This document shows, piece after piece, positions 1-8,448 of a stretch of DNA of 64,000 nucleotides. Below the pieces are notes generated by a model, which searched no databases, was not told the origin of the DNA, and worked only from the letters and a program-made list of their open reading frames with translations. The stretch covers positions 1,848,308 to 1,912,307 of the forward strand of contig NZ_KZ454943.1 of the NCBI RefSeq assembly GCF_002797395.1. Direction: 5' to 3'. The position numbers were made by a program, and so were the translations under genes. Origin of the DNA: Bacillus solitudinis. GTDB lineage: Bacteria; Bacillota; Bacilli; Bacillales; Bacillaceae_D. The stretch's first letter is position 1. Each line of letters opens with the position of its first letter.

Positions 1-106
1 ACAGTTCCACCTCAAGTGAGCTTCGCCTGACAAAAAGAGTCTAAACGACCTACTTATGCCTAAGTTTAACCCAGATCATTTGAAATGGAACCGTCACTGT
101 CATGAT

Positions 107-2056
107 TTAATTACGACAAACAATTTTACTTTCGTATGGCTGTAAGGTCGTTGAATCAAATGATTTCGTCTCTGCTGTATGATTCATTAAAAAGTAATAA
201 ACCTTTTTATCAATTACTCGGTTATAGACCTCCAAACCATCTTCACTTCTGATATGATCAACTTGCTGATTCTCGACAATGGTCTTAGCGATCTCTGTTA
301 ACACATCTTCTTCGATTCCACCGCCTACATAATAGACTGTCCCTTTTCCATAGCTATTCTTTGTAAGCGCGGCTTCTGAATAAAATGGGTCTTCATACGT
401 AAACAATGTCTCAGCTGTTACCGGGGTAATAATATCTCTCCATACTGAACAGGTTGATCTTACCCCTTCGAATTGACCAGACCCTACGACAGGTACTATT
501 TGCTCTGCTGATAAAGCTTCAATTTCGTGAATTTCTACTCCAGTAATATCCTTTACAAAACCTGGCAATGCCTGCTTTAAATATATATTATTATTGTGAT
601 CTTTAATCCCCGTACGGAACGTAAAGATAACGGTGCCCCCATTTTCAGCAAACAGTCTAAACCGCTCAGCAAGTGCTTCGTCAATGATTTGTAAAGCTGG
701 AACAAGCAACACTTTGTAGTCTGAGAAGTCTCTCGAAACCGGGACAACATCTATATGCGTATTAAGCTTATAAAATGGCGTATACAATCTCATCAGCTCA
801 TTTTTAAAATCAAATCCCGAGCTTTGCTGCTGAAAATTCCATGACCAAATGTTTTCATAATCATAGAGAACGGCAATGTCTGACTTTATTTCAGATTTGA
901 GAACCTCTTCATAGTTTCTAATATCAGAAAATACGTTTTGTACTTCTTTATAACGACGGCCATAATTATTATCATGACCAACGATACCGTAACAATACTG
1001 TTCAGCTCCTTTTGTCATCCCGCGCCATCTAAAATAGAGCATATCTGTACAACCATGAGCAAATGCTTGATACGACCACATTTTTGCTTGGTTTGGTCGT
1101 GGCAAATAACCTATAATATCATGACCCTGCGCTCCCATTAACTCTTCAACTATCCAATAATTTTTATTTAGGAGTCCCCGGTTAAAGTCATGTGTCATCG
1201 CGATTTCCGCTGGAGGTATTGGCTCCGTTAAACCACCCCAGACTGGATAATTATCATACGAGACAAAGTCCATATCCTTTACCGTTTCTTCATGGTCAAA
1301 CCATTTCGAGAAGAAACCACCAGCAATGTTCGTTGTCACAAACTGATGCTCTCCCTTATATTTGCGAACAATGTCTGTTTGTTCCTTCGTGAACCGATTT
1401 AAAGAAAATGAACGAAATCTTGCCCAATCAAGCTTTAACGATGGATTATGCGTCGTGATGGTCTTGGTCGGCATAGGAACTTCATTAAAATGGTTGTACG
1501 TCTGGCCCCAAAAAATCGTTCCATACTCTCTATTTAACGTATCTATGTTTTCGTACTTGTTTTCTAAAAATAAGTGAAACTCTTCATGACATGTTTTGCA
1601 GTAGCACATGTCACTGCCTTCATGTCCAATTTCGTTATCGATTTGCCAAGCAATAATCGCTTGCTCGTTTTCGTAATGTTTAACGAGATTTTCAGTGATT
1701 CTTGCACTAAATTCGCGGTAAACCGAAGAATTATAGCAATACTGTCGTCTTCCACCGAAAGAACGTACGGTACCATCTTCATCTTCTGACAAGATGGTTG
1801 GGTACTTTTTTGCGAGCCAAGCAGGAAAGGTTGCTGTTGGCGTACCAAACATTACATTGATATCTTGATTTTTCAACTTTTCAATAGCTTCATCAAAAAA
1901 TGAGAAATCATAGTTGCCTTCTTTTGGTTCCATTAAGTGCCATGCAAACTCGCCAATTCGTACGATGTTTGAGTGCATTTTCTTGATTCCTAAGATATCC
2001 TCGTCCATCATCTCTTTAGGCCAGTGTTCTGGGTAATAATCCACTCCTAGATACAT
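107..2056 (-). CDS. GH42 beta-galactosidase
   Basis: Glycoside hydrolase family 42 enzyme that cleaves terminal beta-galactosides, probably inside the cell on oligosaccharides brought in by the adjacent transporter. It has 649 residues with an N-terminal TIM barrel; the motif WQIDNE places the acid/base Glu near residue 142, and WIVEELMG near 301-308 holds the nucleophile Glu. Cys107, Cys151, Cys153 and Cys156 match the GH42 zinc site. A trimerisation domain and a small beta domain follow. There is no signal peptide, and an AGGAGG box precedes the ATG. It is the last gene of a binding protein-permease-permease-GH42 series, the order of ganSPQA in Bacillus subtilis, so galactan-derived oligosaccharides are a likely substrate; this is inference. 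Confidence 0.93.
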   Translation of the reverse strand: MYLGVDYYPEHWPKEMMDEDILGIKKMHSNIVRIGEFAWHLMEPKEGNYDFSFFDEAIEKLKNQDINVMFGTPTATFPAWLAKKYPTILSEDEDGTVRSFGGRRQYCYNSSVYREFSARITENLVKHYENEQAIIAWQIDNEIGHEGSDMCYCKTCHEEFHLFLENKYENIDTLNREYGTIFWGQTYNHFNEVPMPTKTITTHNPSLKLDWARFRSFSLNRFTKEQTDIVRKYKGEHQFVTTNIAGGFFSKWFDHEETVKDMDFVSYDNYPVWGGLTEPIPPAEIAMTHDFNRGLLNKNYWIVEELMGAQGHDIIGYLPRPNQAKMWSYQAFAHGCTDMLYFRWRGMTKGAEQYCYGIVGHDNNYGRRYKEVQNVFSDIRNYEEVLKSEIKSDIAVLYDYENIWSWNFQQQSSGFDFKNELMRLYTPFYKLNTHIDVVPVSRDFSDYKVLLVPALQIIDEALAERFRLFAENGGTVIFTFRTGIKDHNNNIYLKQALPGFVKDITGVEIHEIEALSAEQIVPVVGSGQFEGVRSTCSVWRDIITPVTAETLFTYEDPFYSEAALTKNSYGKGTVYYVGGGIEEDVLTEIAKTIVENQQVDHIRSEDGLEVYNRVIDKKVYYFLMNHTAETKSFDSTTLQPYESKIVCRN

Positions 2057-2120
2057 CCCGTCTCCTCCTACTACATTCGTTGATCATCACTATATTTTTT
2101 CTCTCTCTAAAACCTCTAAT

Positions 2121-2945
2121 TTACTTCACTGCGCTTCCAAGCATTCCAGAAATAAAATGGCGTTGAAGCGATAGGAAAAAGATAATAATCGGTACTGTCG
2201 CTATACTTACCCCAGCCATTACTTGACCATAGTCAATTCTTGAGAGTCCAAACAAACTCGATAAAGCGACTGGCAATGTATACATATCTGTCGTATTTAC
2301 AGCAATTAATGGCCATAAAAAGTTATTCCACTGAAACATAAATAGAAAAATTGCCGTTGCTGCAAGCGCTGGCTTCATCGATGGTAGAACAATACGATAA
2401 AAGATTTTCCATTCCCCTGCCCCATCAATTCTTGCTGCTTCAATAAGTGCATCTGGAAAAGAAAGCATGTTTTGGCGCATTAAGAAAATAGCAAATGGAT
2501 AGGCGAGATTTGGGAGGATTAATGCTTGATACGTATTAAGCCAACCGAGGGACGCCATCATTTTAAATAAAGGAATCACCGTCGCATGATAAGGAATCAT
2601 CATCGAAAGTAAAAAGACTGTAAAAATGGCCGTACGTCCTTTAAATTTGAATTTTGCAAAGGCATAGGCTGCCATCGTACTAATTAATAAAGCTAATATG
2701 GTGTAAACACTTGAAACAAACAATGAGTTGAATAGCACACGCCAAATTCCGATGGCCTCGTTCAAACTTGTAATATTTTCAATTAGCTTTGTTCCTGGAA
2801 CTAAGCTAGGCGGTGTTGAAAAGAGCTTTCCACTCTCATTTGTCGCTCCGACTAACGCCCAGTAAAATGGAAAAATTGAAATTAAGGCACCTATGATTAA
2901 AAATGCGTACAAGGAGATTTTTTGTATGACTTTTTTATTTTTCAT
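2121..2945 (-). CDS. Sugar ABC transporter permease, MalG type
   Basis: Inner-membrane permease of a carbohydrate uptake (CUT1) ABC importer. The 274 residues contain about six hydrophobic segments, and the EAA loop that docks the ATPase is visible around EAARIDGAGEWKIFYRIVLP. Its start overlaps the end of the upstream MalF-type permease by 4 bp, so the two are translationally coupled. It precedes the GH42 gene by 64 bp. No ATPase gene is in the cluster, so a shared MsmX-type ATPase encoded elsewhere is expected, as for GanSPQ in Bacillus subtilis. Confidence 0.93.
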   Translation of the reverse strand: MKNKKVIQKISLYAFLIIGALISIFPFYWALVGATNESGKLFSTPPSLVPGTKLIENITSLNEAIGIWRVLFNSLFVSSVYTILALLISTMAAYAFAKFKFKGRTAIFTVFLLSMMIPYHATVIPLFKMMASLGWLNTYQALILPNLAYPFAIFLMRQNMLSFPDALIEAARIDGAGEWKIFYRIVLPSMKPALAATAIFLFMFQWNNFLWPLIAVNTTDMYTLPVALSSLFGLSRIDYGQVMAGVSIATVPIIIFFLSLQRHFISGMLGSAVK

Positions 2946-3796
2946 TTGTCATCACCTGTCACTTTAAATTGTAGGAATGTAAAAATTCCAATTAATACAA
3001 CAATGACGTATGCAACCGTTGATGCATAACCAAAATCAAAGTAGCGGAATCCTGTTTGGTATAAATACATTCCGATCGTTAGCGTTGAATCACTCGGTCC
3101 ACCTTTTGTTAAAGTGAATGGTTCATCAAATAGCTGTAGCGTTCCAATTGTCGATAACACTCCAGTAAACAACATCACTGGCTTTAATTGCGGCAGTGTA
3201 ATCACAAAGAACTGACGAATCTTTGAAGCACCGTCCATACTAGCAGCTTCATAAATTTCTTCAGGAATGTTTTGTAGGGCTGCTAAATAAATGACCATAT
3301 TATAACCGACCCAGCGCCATGTCATCGCTATAATTAGGGCAGTCTTTGCCCAAATTGGATGTGACAACCAAGGCACACGTCCTAGCCCAATGGCTTCTAA
3401 TACCTGATTAATAATACCATCGCCCATTAGCATAATTGAAAAAATCATAGAATAAGCAACTAAGGATGTTACTGCGGGTAAGAAAAAGGATACTCGGAAC
3501 AATCCTCTTGCTTTTAGTAAAGCTGAATTCAAAAATGTTGCTAGTATAATGGCAAAGAACAACATGGTGGGAACTTGAAAAATCATGATAACAAATGTGT
3601 TCTTTAATGCTGTTAAAAAGATTGCATCTGAAAATAAACGCTTGTAATTTTCTAACCCTGCAAAGACCATATCTCCTCGTATACTGGTTTGAAAGCTTAA
3701 TATAAAAGAAGAAATAATCGGATATAGCATGAAGATTGAGAACAAGATAACAGCAGGGGCGATAAATAAATATGGTATATGCGCTTTTGTTTTCAT
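2942..3796 (-). CDS. Sugar ABC transporter permease, MalF type
   Basis: Partner permease of the CUT1 importer, 284 residues. It has a hydrophobic N-terminus, about six membrane segments and an EAA loop around YEAASMDGASKIRQFFVI. The C-terminal segment continues straight into the 4-bp overlap with the MalG-type gene. The gene is separated from the upstream binding-protein gene by about 210 bp that hold three hairpins, so it is probably expressed at a lower level than the binding protein. Confidence 0.93.
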   Translation of the reverse strand: MKTKAHIPYLFIAPAVILFSIFMLYPIISSFILSFQTSIRGDMVFAGLENYKRLFSDAIFLTALKNTFVIMIFQVPTMLFFAIILATFLNSALLKARGLFRVSFFLPAVTSLVAYSMIFSIMLMGDGIINQVLEAIGLGRVPWLSHPIWAKTALIIAMTWRWVGYNMVIYLAALQNIPEEIYEAASMDGASKIRQFFVITLPQLKPVMLFTGVLSTIGTLQLFDEPFTLTKGGPSDSTLTIGMYLYQTGFRYFDFGYASTVAYVIVVLIGIFTFLQFKVTGDDK

Positions 3797-3851
3797 GTTA
3801 AACCTACTTTCTTATTGACTTCTCCTTCACGAAAACATAGATAGTTAAAAT

Positions 3852-3879
3852 TCAAATCCATGCAGTGGCATGGATTTGA
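3852..3879. terminator. Intergenic hairpin 1 in sugar operon
   Basis: Perfect 11-bp inverted repeat, TCAAATCCATG and CATGGATTTGA, around the loop CAGTGG. It lies just upstream of the MalF-type permease start. No U-tract follows on the minus strand, so it is more likely an mRNA-processing or attenuating hairpin than a full terminator. Confidence 0.5.
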
Positions 3880-3940
3880 GAGTTTTTTCAAAAGGGAAAA
3901 CCACTTATTCAGTTTGGCAATGGCTTCTCCGCTATGCGGT

Positions 3941-3961
3941 CAATGAGAAAACCACTCATTG
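3941..3961. repeat. Intergenic hairpin 2, TGGTTTT loop
   Basis: Perfect 7-bp stem CAATGAG / CTCATTG around the loop AAAACCA on the plus strand (TGGTTTT on the transcribed strand). The same loop occurs in the neighbouring 17-bp hairpin and in one near 34.8 kb. Confidence 0.5.
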
Positions 3962-3965
3962 CTTC

Positions 3966-4006
3966 GAGTTTTTTCAAAAGGGAAAACCACCCTTTTGAAA
4001 AAACTC
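3966..4006 (-). terminator. 17-bp perfect hairpin after binding-protein gene
   Basis: GAGTTTTTTCAAAAGGG pairs perfectly with its complement across the 7-nt loop AAAACCA. It begins one base after the stop codon of the binding-protein gene. A second copy of one arm plus loop (25 bp) lies at 3880-3904. No U-run follows, so the likely role is protecting the binding-protein mRNA and limiting read-through into the permeases. Confidence 0.6.
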
Positions 4007-4007
4007 T

Positions 4008-5327
4008 TTAGTGTGAATTTACTTCGCGTTGGGAGCGACTGCTTAGTCGTTCTGCCGCTTCTTCAAGTGCCTTTTTTGGTTCTGCTCCTAGGAAGACATC
4101 CGCTTGTGCTTTGATGGCTTCATCAAGTGCTAGGGAATAATCGTCTGTGTAGTAAGCTGTTGGTACATCTTCCATTTGAGATGCAAATAGTTCCCAAATT
4201 GGTTGGCCTCCAAAGAATTCGACGCCAGAAGTAAATACTTCAGAATCGTATACAGTATTTAAAGATGGAAATAATCCGTGATCTTCCATTGCAACTAATT
4301 GTAATTCGTCAGAAGTAGTGAAGAACTCTAGGAATTCATAAGCAGTCTCTGTGTTCTCAGACGCTTGTGGAATCATCCATGCGCTTCCACCTAAGTTTGC
4401 AGCTCGGTTTCCGCCTTCTTCAAATGAAGGTAAAGGAATAACTCCCCAATTTCCACTTGTTTCACTAGCTTGATCAATAATGGTTCCATAATACCAAGCT
4501 CCGAAAGGAACTGTTGCTACTGAACCGTCAACTGTTGAAGATACCACACCATTCCATCCATCAACATCTTTCACTAAATCTGCATCAGCAAACTTCTTTA
4601 ACATTTCCATTGCATTTATTGCTTTCGGATTGGTGAAATCAATGTTTCCTTCTTCGTCAAAATAGTAAACATCTTCTTGATTTAACATCATGCGGAAAAG
4701 TGGATCATCTTTGTACATATCAAGCGGCATTGCATAAATACCTGTCGCTTCTTTGATTTGCTCTCCTGCTACTAAGAAATCATCCCACGTCTCGATATCC
4801 TCTGCATTCACGCCAGCTTCTTCAAAAATATCTGTACGGTAAAATAATCCTGTTGGACCTGCATCAAAAGGCATTGCATAAAAGCTTCCATCATATGAAG
4901 CTAGTTCTGTTTTAAATTGAGGAAAAACTTCTTCGTGCTCATCATATCCCATTTCAGAAAGGTTCAAAAATCCATCCGGAAACGACTCAACATAACCTTG
5001 AATTCGGTCATCTTCTACAAGAACGATATCAGGTAACCCTAAACCGCCCGCTGCTAATCCTGTTGATAGTTTATCGTAAACATCTAATCGTCCAAAATCT
5101 TGAACTTCTAATTCGACATTCGGGTGTTCGTTTTGGAACTCTGCAATTGCTGCTTCTAAAGCACCCACGTTTACATTCCACGCCCATGCTGTAAGAGTGA
5201 TACTTTCGTTATCACTTGATGTTCCAGTGCCGGCTTCCCCAGTATCTTCTGTTCCACCATTTCCTGAACAAGCGACTATCATCATTAAAGAAACAGCTAT
5301 AATTAGTATGCCCCATACCTTCTTCAT
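4008..5327 (-). CDS. Sugar ABC transporter substrate-binding lipoprotein
   Basis: Extracellular solute-binding protein of the CUT1 importer, 439 residues. The N-terminus has a lipoprotein signal with the lipobox IVAC (Cys near residue 20), followed by a Gly/Thr/Ser/Glu-rich linker and then a type-I sugar-binding fold (NVNVGALEAAIAEFQNEHP onward). It is strongly acidic, as surface proteins of alkaliphiles and halophiles usually are. First gene of the operon; a strong promoter and a palindromic operator lie upstream. The C-terminal end (SRSQREVNSH) runs directly into a hairpin. Confidence 0.92.
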   Translation of the reverse strand: MKKVWGILIIAVSLMMIVACSGNGGTEDTGEAGTGTSSDNESITLTAWAWNVNVGALEAAIAEFQNEHPNVELEVQDFGRLDVYDKLSTGLAAGGLGLPDIVLVEDDRIQGYVESFPDGFLNLSEMGYDEHEEVFPQFKTELASYDGSFYAMPFDAGPTGLFYRTDIFEEAGVNAEDIETWDDFLVAGEQIKEATGIYAMPLDMYKDDPLFRMMLNQEDVYYFDEEGNIDFTNPKAINAMEMLKKFADADLVKDVDGWNGVVSSTVDGSVATVPFGAWYYGTIIDQASETSGNWGVIPLPSFEEGGNRAANLGGSAWMIPQASENTETAYEFLEFFTTSDELQLVAMEDHGLFPSLNTVYDSEVFTSGVEFFGGQPIWELFASQMEDVPTAYYTDDYSLALDEAIKAQADVFLGAEPKKALEEAAERLSSRSQREVNSH

Positions 5328-5374
5328 TCTTTTTCCTCCTTAGATTCGCAAATAGATTTGCTAAAAAAACGCCT

Positions 5375-5390
5375 CTAGAAAACGTTTTCA
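5375..5390 (-). promoter_or_regulatory. Palindromic cre/LacI-type operator
   Basis: Contains the perfect palindrome GAAAACGTTTTC (5378-5389) and matches the CcpA cre consensus closely. It lies about 8-20 bp downstream of the predicted transcription start of the sugar operon, a position that favours repression by CcpA or a local LacI-family regulator. No such regulator gene is present in the window. Confidence 0.55.
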
Positions 5391-5403
5391 CCTTATAGTA
5401 AAC

Positions 5404-5432
5404 ATTTTAGTAAAAACATTTACTTATGTCAA
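5404..5432 (-). promoter_or_regulatory. Sigma-A promoter of sugar operon
   Basis: Minus strand: -35 TTGACA (5432-5427), 17-bp spacer, -10 TAAAAT (5409-5404). Predicted start near 5397, giving a leader of about 70 nt before the binding-protein ATG. Confidence 0.7.
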
Positions 5433-5550
5433 CCGATATTTTCATCTATTAAATATTCCTCCATTCAACCTCTCTTTTTTCTTGAATTGTTATTTAAACA
5501 AACCATCTATAGGGTGCCCCTTTTGCCGATAATTGATTAATCTAAAATTG

Positions 5551-5595
5551 AAAAAAGGACCGTAATGATGTTACTCATCATCACGGGCCCTTTTT
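5551..5595. terminator. Bidirectional terminator
   Basis: A 14-bp stem with two mismatches (GGACCGTAATGATG, 5557-5570, with 5576-5589) is flanked by A6 on the left and T5 on the right. It ends minus-strand transcripts from tdk and directly follows the dehydrogenase remnant, whose terminator it may originally have been. Confidence 0.75.
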
Positions 5596-5674
5596 ACTTG
5601 GTCAAGCTAATACGTTTTCCTGTTCTTAATGCTTCAAAACAACGTCCTTTTGACGATTGTCGCTTCTTTATTCA
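5594..5674 (-). pseudogene. 3'-end remnant of a Gfo/Idh/MocA dehydrogenase
   Basis: The minus strand reads CFEALRTGKRISLTK and then TAA at 5594-5596. This matches the C-terminus of the complete dehydrogenase at 40330-41319 (CYEALRTGSRINI). The similarity covers only the last ~12 residues; upstream the frame continues without clear similarity to about 5674 and then meets a stop. No start or ribosome site is seen. It appears to be the tail of a deleted gene left with its terminator just downstream of tdk. Confidence 0.5.
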
Positions 5675-5679
5675 TTAGT

Positions 5680-6276
5680 TTAGGCATTTTGAATAGTCAG
5701 GCGGCTCGGACGATTTGGTACATCATGACAATGGCGACATCTTGGTTCATAAGCTTCCGATGCACCAACAAGGATAATTGGATCATGATAGGAGGCAGGT
5801 TGTCCATTAATCAATCGTTGTGTTCGACTTGCTGCCCCACCGCAACGAGGACAAATAGCTTGTAGCTTTGTCACTTCTTCTGCTATTGTCAACAATTCTG
5901 GAATAGGACCGAATGACTCACCTCGAAAGTCTTGATCAAGGCCTGCGCAAATCACTCGGTAACCTTGATTAGCTAGCTCATCTACTACCCCAACGATACC
6001 TTCATCGAAAAATTGAACTTCATCAATTGCAATTACATGTGTTTCGGGCTCTACCTTTTCAAGAATATCCATCGGTTTATCAACCGGACTCGCACATACT
6101 TTCGTTCCATTATGAGAAACTACGTCATCCTCACTATAACGATTATCAATACCTGGCTTGAACACTTGCACTTTCAGATTCCCAAAGCTAACTCGCTTTA
6201 CCCTACGAATCAATTCTTCAGATTTCCCTGAAAACATACTTCCACAGATAACCTCAATCGAACCTTGTTTTTTCAT
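5680..6276 (-). CDS. tdk: Thymidine kinase
   Basis: Phosphorylates thymidine to dTMP with ATP in pyrimidine salvage. It has 198 residues of the type II (TK1-like) family: P-loop GSMFSGKS at residues 12-19, Walker B-like AIDEVQFF near 83-90, and the zinc-binding lasso with Cys142, Cys145, Cys180 and Cys183. Located downstream of rpmE and rho, as in Bacillus subtilis. The rpmE terminator lies between them, so tdk probably has its own promoter. Confidence 0.97.
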   Translation of the reverse strand: MKKQGSIEVICGSMFSGKSEELIRRVKRVSFGNLKVQVFKPGIDNRYSEDDVVSHNGTKVCASPVDKPMDILEKVEPETHVIAIDEVQFFDEGIVGVVDELANQGYRVICAGLDQDFRGESFGPIPELLTIAEEVTKLQAICPRCGGAASRTQRLINGQPASYHDPIILVGASEAYEPRCRHCHDVPNRPSRLTIQNA

Positions 6277-6374
6277 CGTTTGCCTTCAACCCCTCATCTC
6301 AGGTGTACCTTTGCTAGTCGTGTTAAAAACATCCCTTTTTTCAATGGCAGACGAGTTTTTTATAAAAAGGGTAC

Positions 6375-6427
6375 TTAAGTGACTGCTCAAAAAGGGAAAG
6401 AGTCGTCATTTTTGAACAGTCACTTAA
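6375..6427. repeat. 19-bp stem intergenic hairpin
   Basis: TTAAGTGACTGCTCAAAAA pairs with 6409-6427 with a single mismatch around a 15-nt loop. It sits right after the rpmE U-tract, upstream of tdk. Its core (AAAAAGGGAAA, then a CG step) resembles other hairpins of the window, suggesting membership in a dispersed family. Confidence 0.55.
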
Positions 6428-6464
6428 AAAAAAACAGGCAAGCGCATCGTTCGCCCTTGCCTGT
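6425..6464 (-). terminator. rpmE intrinsic terminator
   Basis: ACAGGCAAG (6434-6442) pairs perfectly with CTTGCCTGT (6456-6464). On the minus strand the stem is followed by nine T residues. It starts 12 bp after the rpmE stop codon. Confidence 0.88.
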
Positions 6465-6476
6465 TGGAATATCAAA

Positions 6477-6722
6477 TTACTTCATATTGTACTTCTTCTT
6501 AAACTTATCAACACGTCCACCAATATCAGTAAGCTTCTGCTTACCAGTGTAGAACGGATGAGAATCTGCACTAATTTCAACTTTCAGAAGTGGGTATGTG
6601 TTACCATCTTCCCATTCAATTGTCTCATTAGAACCCTTTGTTGAACCAGTCAAAAACTTAAATCCTGTGCTTGTGTCCTGGAATACAACTTTTTTGTATT
6701 CTGGGTGAATTCCTTGTTTCAT
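6477..6722 (-). CDS. rpmE2: 50S ribosomal protein L31 type B (zinc-independent)
   Basis: Ribosomal protein of the large subunit, 81 residues. The start chosen is the ATG of [10 protein letters not shown], preceded by AAAAGGAG; the longer frame has no conserved residues. The sequence has the type B pattern ([31 protein letters not shown]) and no cysteines, so it lacks the CxxC zinc site of type A L31. In Bacillus subtilis the gene at this position between rho and tdk is the zinc-containing form, while type B (ytiA) lies elsewhere. No convincing Zur box is seen upstream. Confidence 0.93.
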   Translation of the reverse strand: MKQGIHPEYKKVVFQDTSTGFKFLTGSTKGSNETIEWEDGNTYPLLKVEISADSHPFYTGKQKLTDIGGRVDKFKKKYNMK

Positions 6723-6832
6723 TACTTTCAACTCCTTTTGCCCTGAATCTTTTCGAAACAGAGTTATCTTACTAACACACATGACGAAATTATATCAGTG
6801 GTTGAGCTATTTTGCAACCTAAACTTTAAAAA

Positions 6833-8107
6833 TTAACCCTTTTTTCGGCCAGTCCCACTCATATCCTGATCCATTGCTTGGAAGAAGTCCTCATTTGTTT
6901 TTGTTTCCTTCACACGTTTAATGAATTGATCGACAAAGTCTGGTGAATCATTCATTGTTTTGCGAATCGTCCATAGTTTATCGAGGTGAGCTTTCGGCAT
7001 AAGAAGCTCTTCCTTTCGCGTTCCAGAACGGCGAATATCTATGGCTGGGAAGATACGGCGTTCCGAGAGCTTTCTATCAAGATGAAGCTCCATATTGCCT
7101 GTCCCTTTGAATTCCTCATAAATAACATCATCCATTCGTGATCCAGTTTCAACGAGAGCAGTTGCTAAAATTGTTAAACTTCCGCCCTCTTCGATGTTAC
7201 GTGCAGCTCCAAAGAAACGCTTTGGACGGTGAAATGCAGCCGGATCAATCCCACCTGATAATGTTCGTCCACTTGGTGGAATAACCAAATTATAAGCCCT
7301 TGCTAAGCGCGTAATGCTGTCCATTAAAATGACAACATCTTTTCGTTGTTCAACTAAACGCATCGCCCGTTCAAGAACAAGCTCAGTCACTTTAATATGG
7401 TTCTCAGGAACTTCATCAAACGTCGAGCTAACAACTTCAGCCTTCACTGAACGCTCGATATCAGTTACTTCTTCAGGTCGTTCATCAATCAGTAAAACAA
7501 TTAGTTCAACATCAGGATGGTTTTCAGCAATACTGTTAGCGACCTCTTTCATTAAAGATGTTTTTCCTGCCTTAGGTGGAGCAACGATTAAACCACGTTG
7601 TCCAAAGCCTACTGGAGAAATCATATCTATAATTCGAGAAGATATTCGTCCCGGTGCGGTCTCTAGTTCAATTTTTTGTTCTGGATAGAGAGGCGTAAGC
7701 GCAGGGAAATGAGGGCGTTCTTTTGACGTTTCAGGCGCGTCACCATTTACGGCCTCAACGTGAAGCAAGCCATGATAGCGTTCATTTTCTTTTGGAGGGC
7801 GAACCTTTCCTGATACCTTATCACCATTTCGTAAATCAAATCTACGAATTTGTGAAGCCGATATATAAATATCCTCTGAGCTTGGCATGTAATTAATTGG
7901 TCTTAAAAATCCAAAGCCTTCAGTTTGGATTATTTCAAGAACACCTTCCATAAACATTAACCCATCCTGCTCAGCCTGTCCCTTTAAAATAGCAAAAATT
8001 AATTCTTTTTTTGTTAATTTGCTATAATATGAAACTTTATATTCTTTTGCGAGTTCGTAGAGTTCTTTTAATTTTTTACCTTCTAAATCTGTGATATTAA
8101 CACCCAT
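6833..8107 (-). CDS. rho: Transcription termination factor Rho
   Basis: Hexameric RNA-dependent ATPase/translocase that terminates untranslated transcripts. It has 424 residues: Rho N-terminal helical domain (1-48), cold-shock-like RNA-binding domain (about 51-125, with GFGFLRP), and an ATPase core with P-loop APPKAGKTS at 176-184 and Walker [11 protein letters not shown]. No insertion domain is seen. Start ATG with GTGTGGTG-like upstream sequence; the ribosome site is weak. The long AT-rich leader is consistent with the autoregulation known for rho in Bacillus subtilis. Confidence 0.98.
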   Translation of the reverse strand: MGVNITDLEGKKLKELYELAKEYKVSYYSKLTKKELIFAILKGQAEQDGLMFMEGVLEIIQTEGFGFLRPINYMPSSEDIYISASQIRRFDLRNGDKVSGKVRPPKENERYHGLLHVEAVNGDAPETSKERPHFPALTPLYPEQKIELETAPGRISSRIIDMISPVGFGQRGLIVAPPKAGKTSLMKEVANSIAENHPDVELIVLLIDERPEEVTDIERSVKAEVVSSTFDEVPENHIKVTELVLERAMRLVEQRKDVVILMDSITRLARAYNLVIPPSGRTLSGGIDPAAFHRPKRFFGAARNIEEGGSLTILATALVETGSRMDDVIYEEFKGTGNMELHLDRKLSERRIFPAIDIRRSGTRKEELLMPKAHLDKLWTIRKTMNDSPDFVDQFIKRVKETKTNEDFFQAMDQDMSGTGRKKG

Positions 8108-8261
8108 CTTGACACCACACTTCTATTATTTATCAAACCATTTTACTTAACTATTGAAAGAGAGACGGTGGAACTCAATTCTTGAATATAAGAATGGAGA
8201 AAAACTGGAGAAATTTCGATGATAGAAAAAATTATAAAAATAAATTAAATTTATAGATTCT

Positions 8262-8291
8262 ATTTTAACCACAAACGAGTAAATTATTCAA
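8262..8291 (-). promoter_or_regulatory. Candidate rho promoter
   Basis: Minus strand: -35 TTGAAT (8291-8286), 18-bp spacer, -10 TAAAAT (8267-8262). This would give a rho leader of about 150 nt. The rest of the 8108-8448 interval is AT-rich and shows no gene. Confidence 0.45.
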
Positions 8292-8346
8292 TCTAATTCT
8301 AGTTTATCTTTTTCACATATACCCTTAATCAACAAAAATAAACAAT

Positions 8347-8362
8347 ATGGAAACGTTTTCAT
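8347..8362. promoter_or_regulatory. Perfect cre consensus site
   Basis: ATGGAAACGTTTTCAT matches the CcpA cre consensus WTGNAARCGNWWNCAW at every position. It lies about 55 bp upstream of the candidate rho -35 and downstream of the glpX remnant. No catabolic gene adjoins it; it may be a relic, or may link rho to carbon control. Confidence 0.5.
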
Positions 8363-8407
8363 TTATTAATATTTATTATATAGATTTTTTTATTGAAAGT
8401 ACATGTT

Positions 8408-8442
8408 CAAAAAGGGAAAAGCCGGACCAAGTGTCCAGCTTT
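8408..8442 (-). terminator. Terminator after glpX remnant / murA
   Basis: AAAGCCGGAC (8418-8427) pairs with GTCCAGCTTT (8433-8442) with one mismatch. On the minus strand a T-rich tract follows (CCCTTTTTG). It probably served glpX and now ends the murA transcript. Confidence 0.65.
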
Positions 8443-8448
8443 GTCAAC

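Noticed and set aside
5629-5865. Plus-strand ORF opposite tdk
   Set aside because: It is antisense to the conserved zinc-binding end of tdk, with no ribosome site or family.
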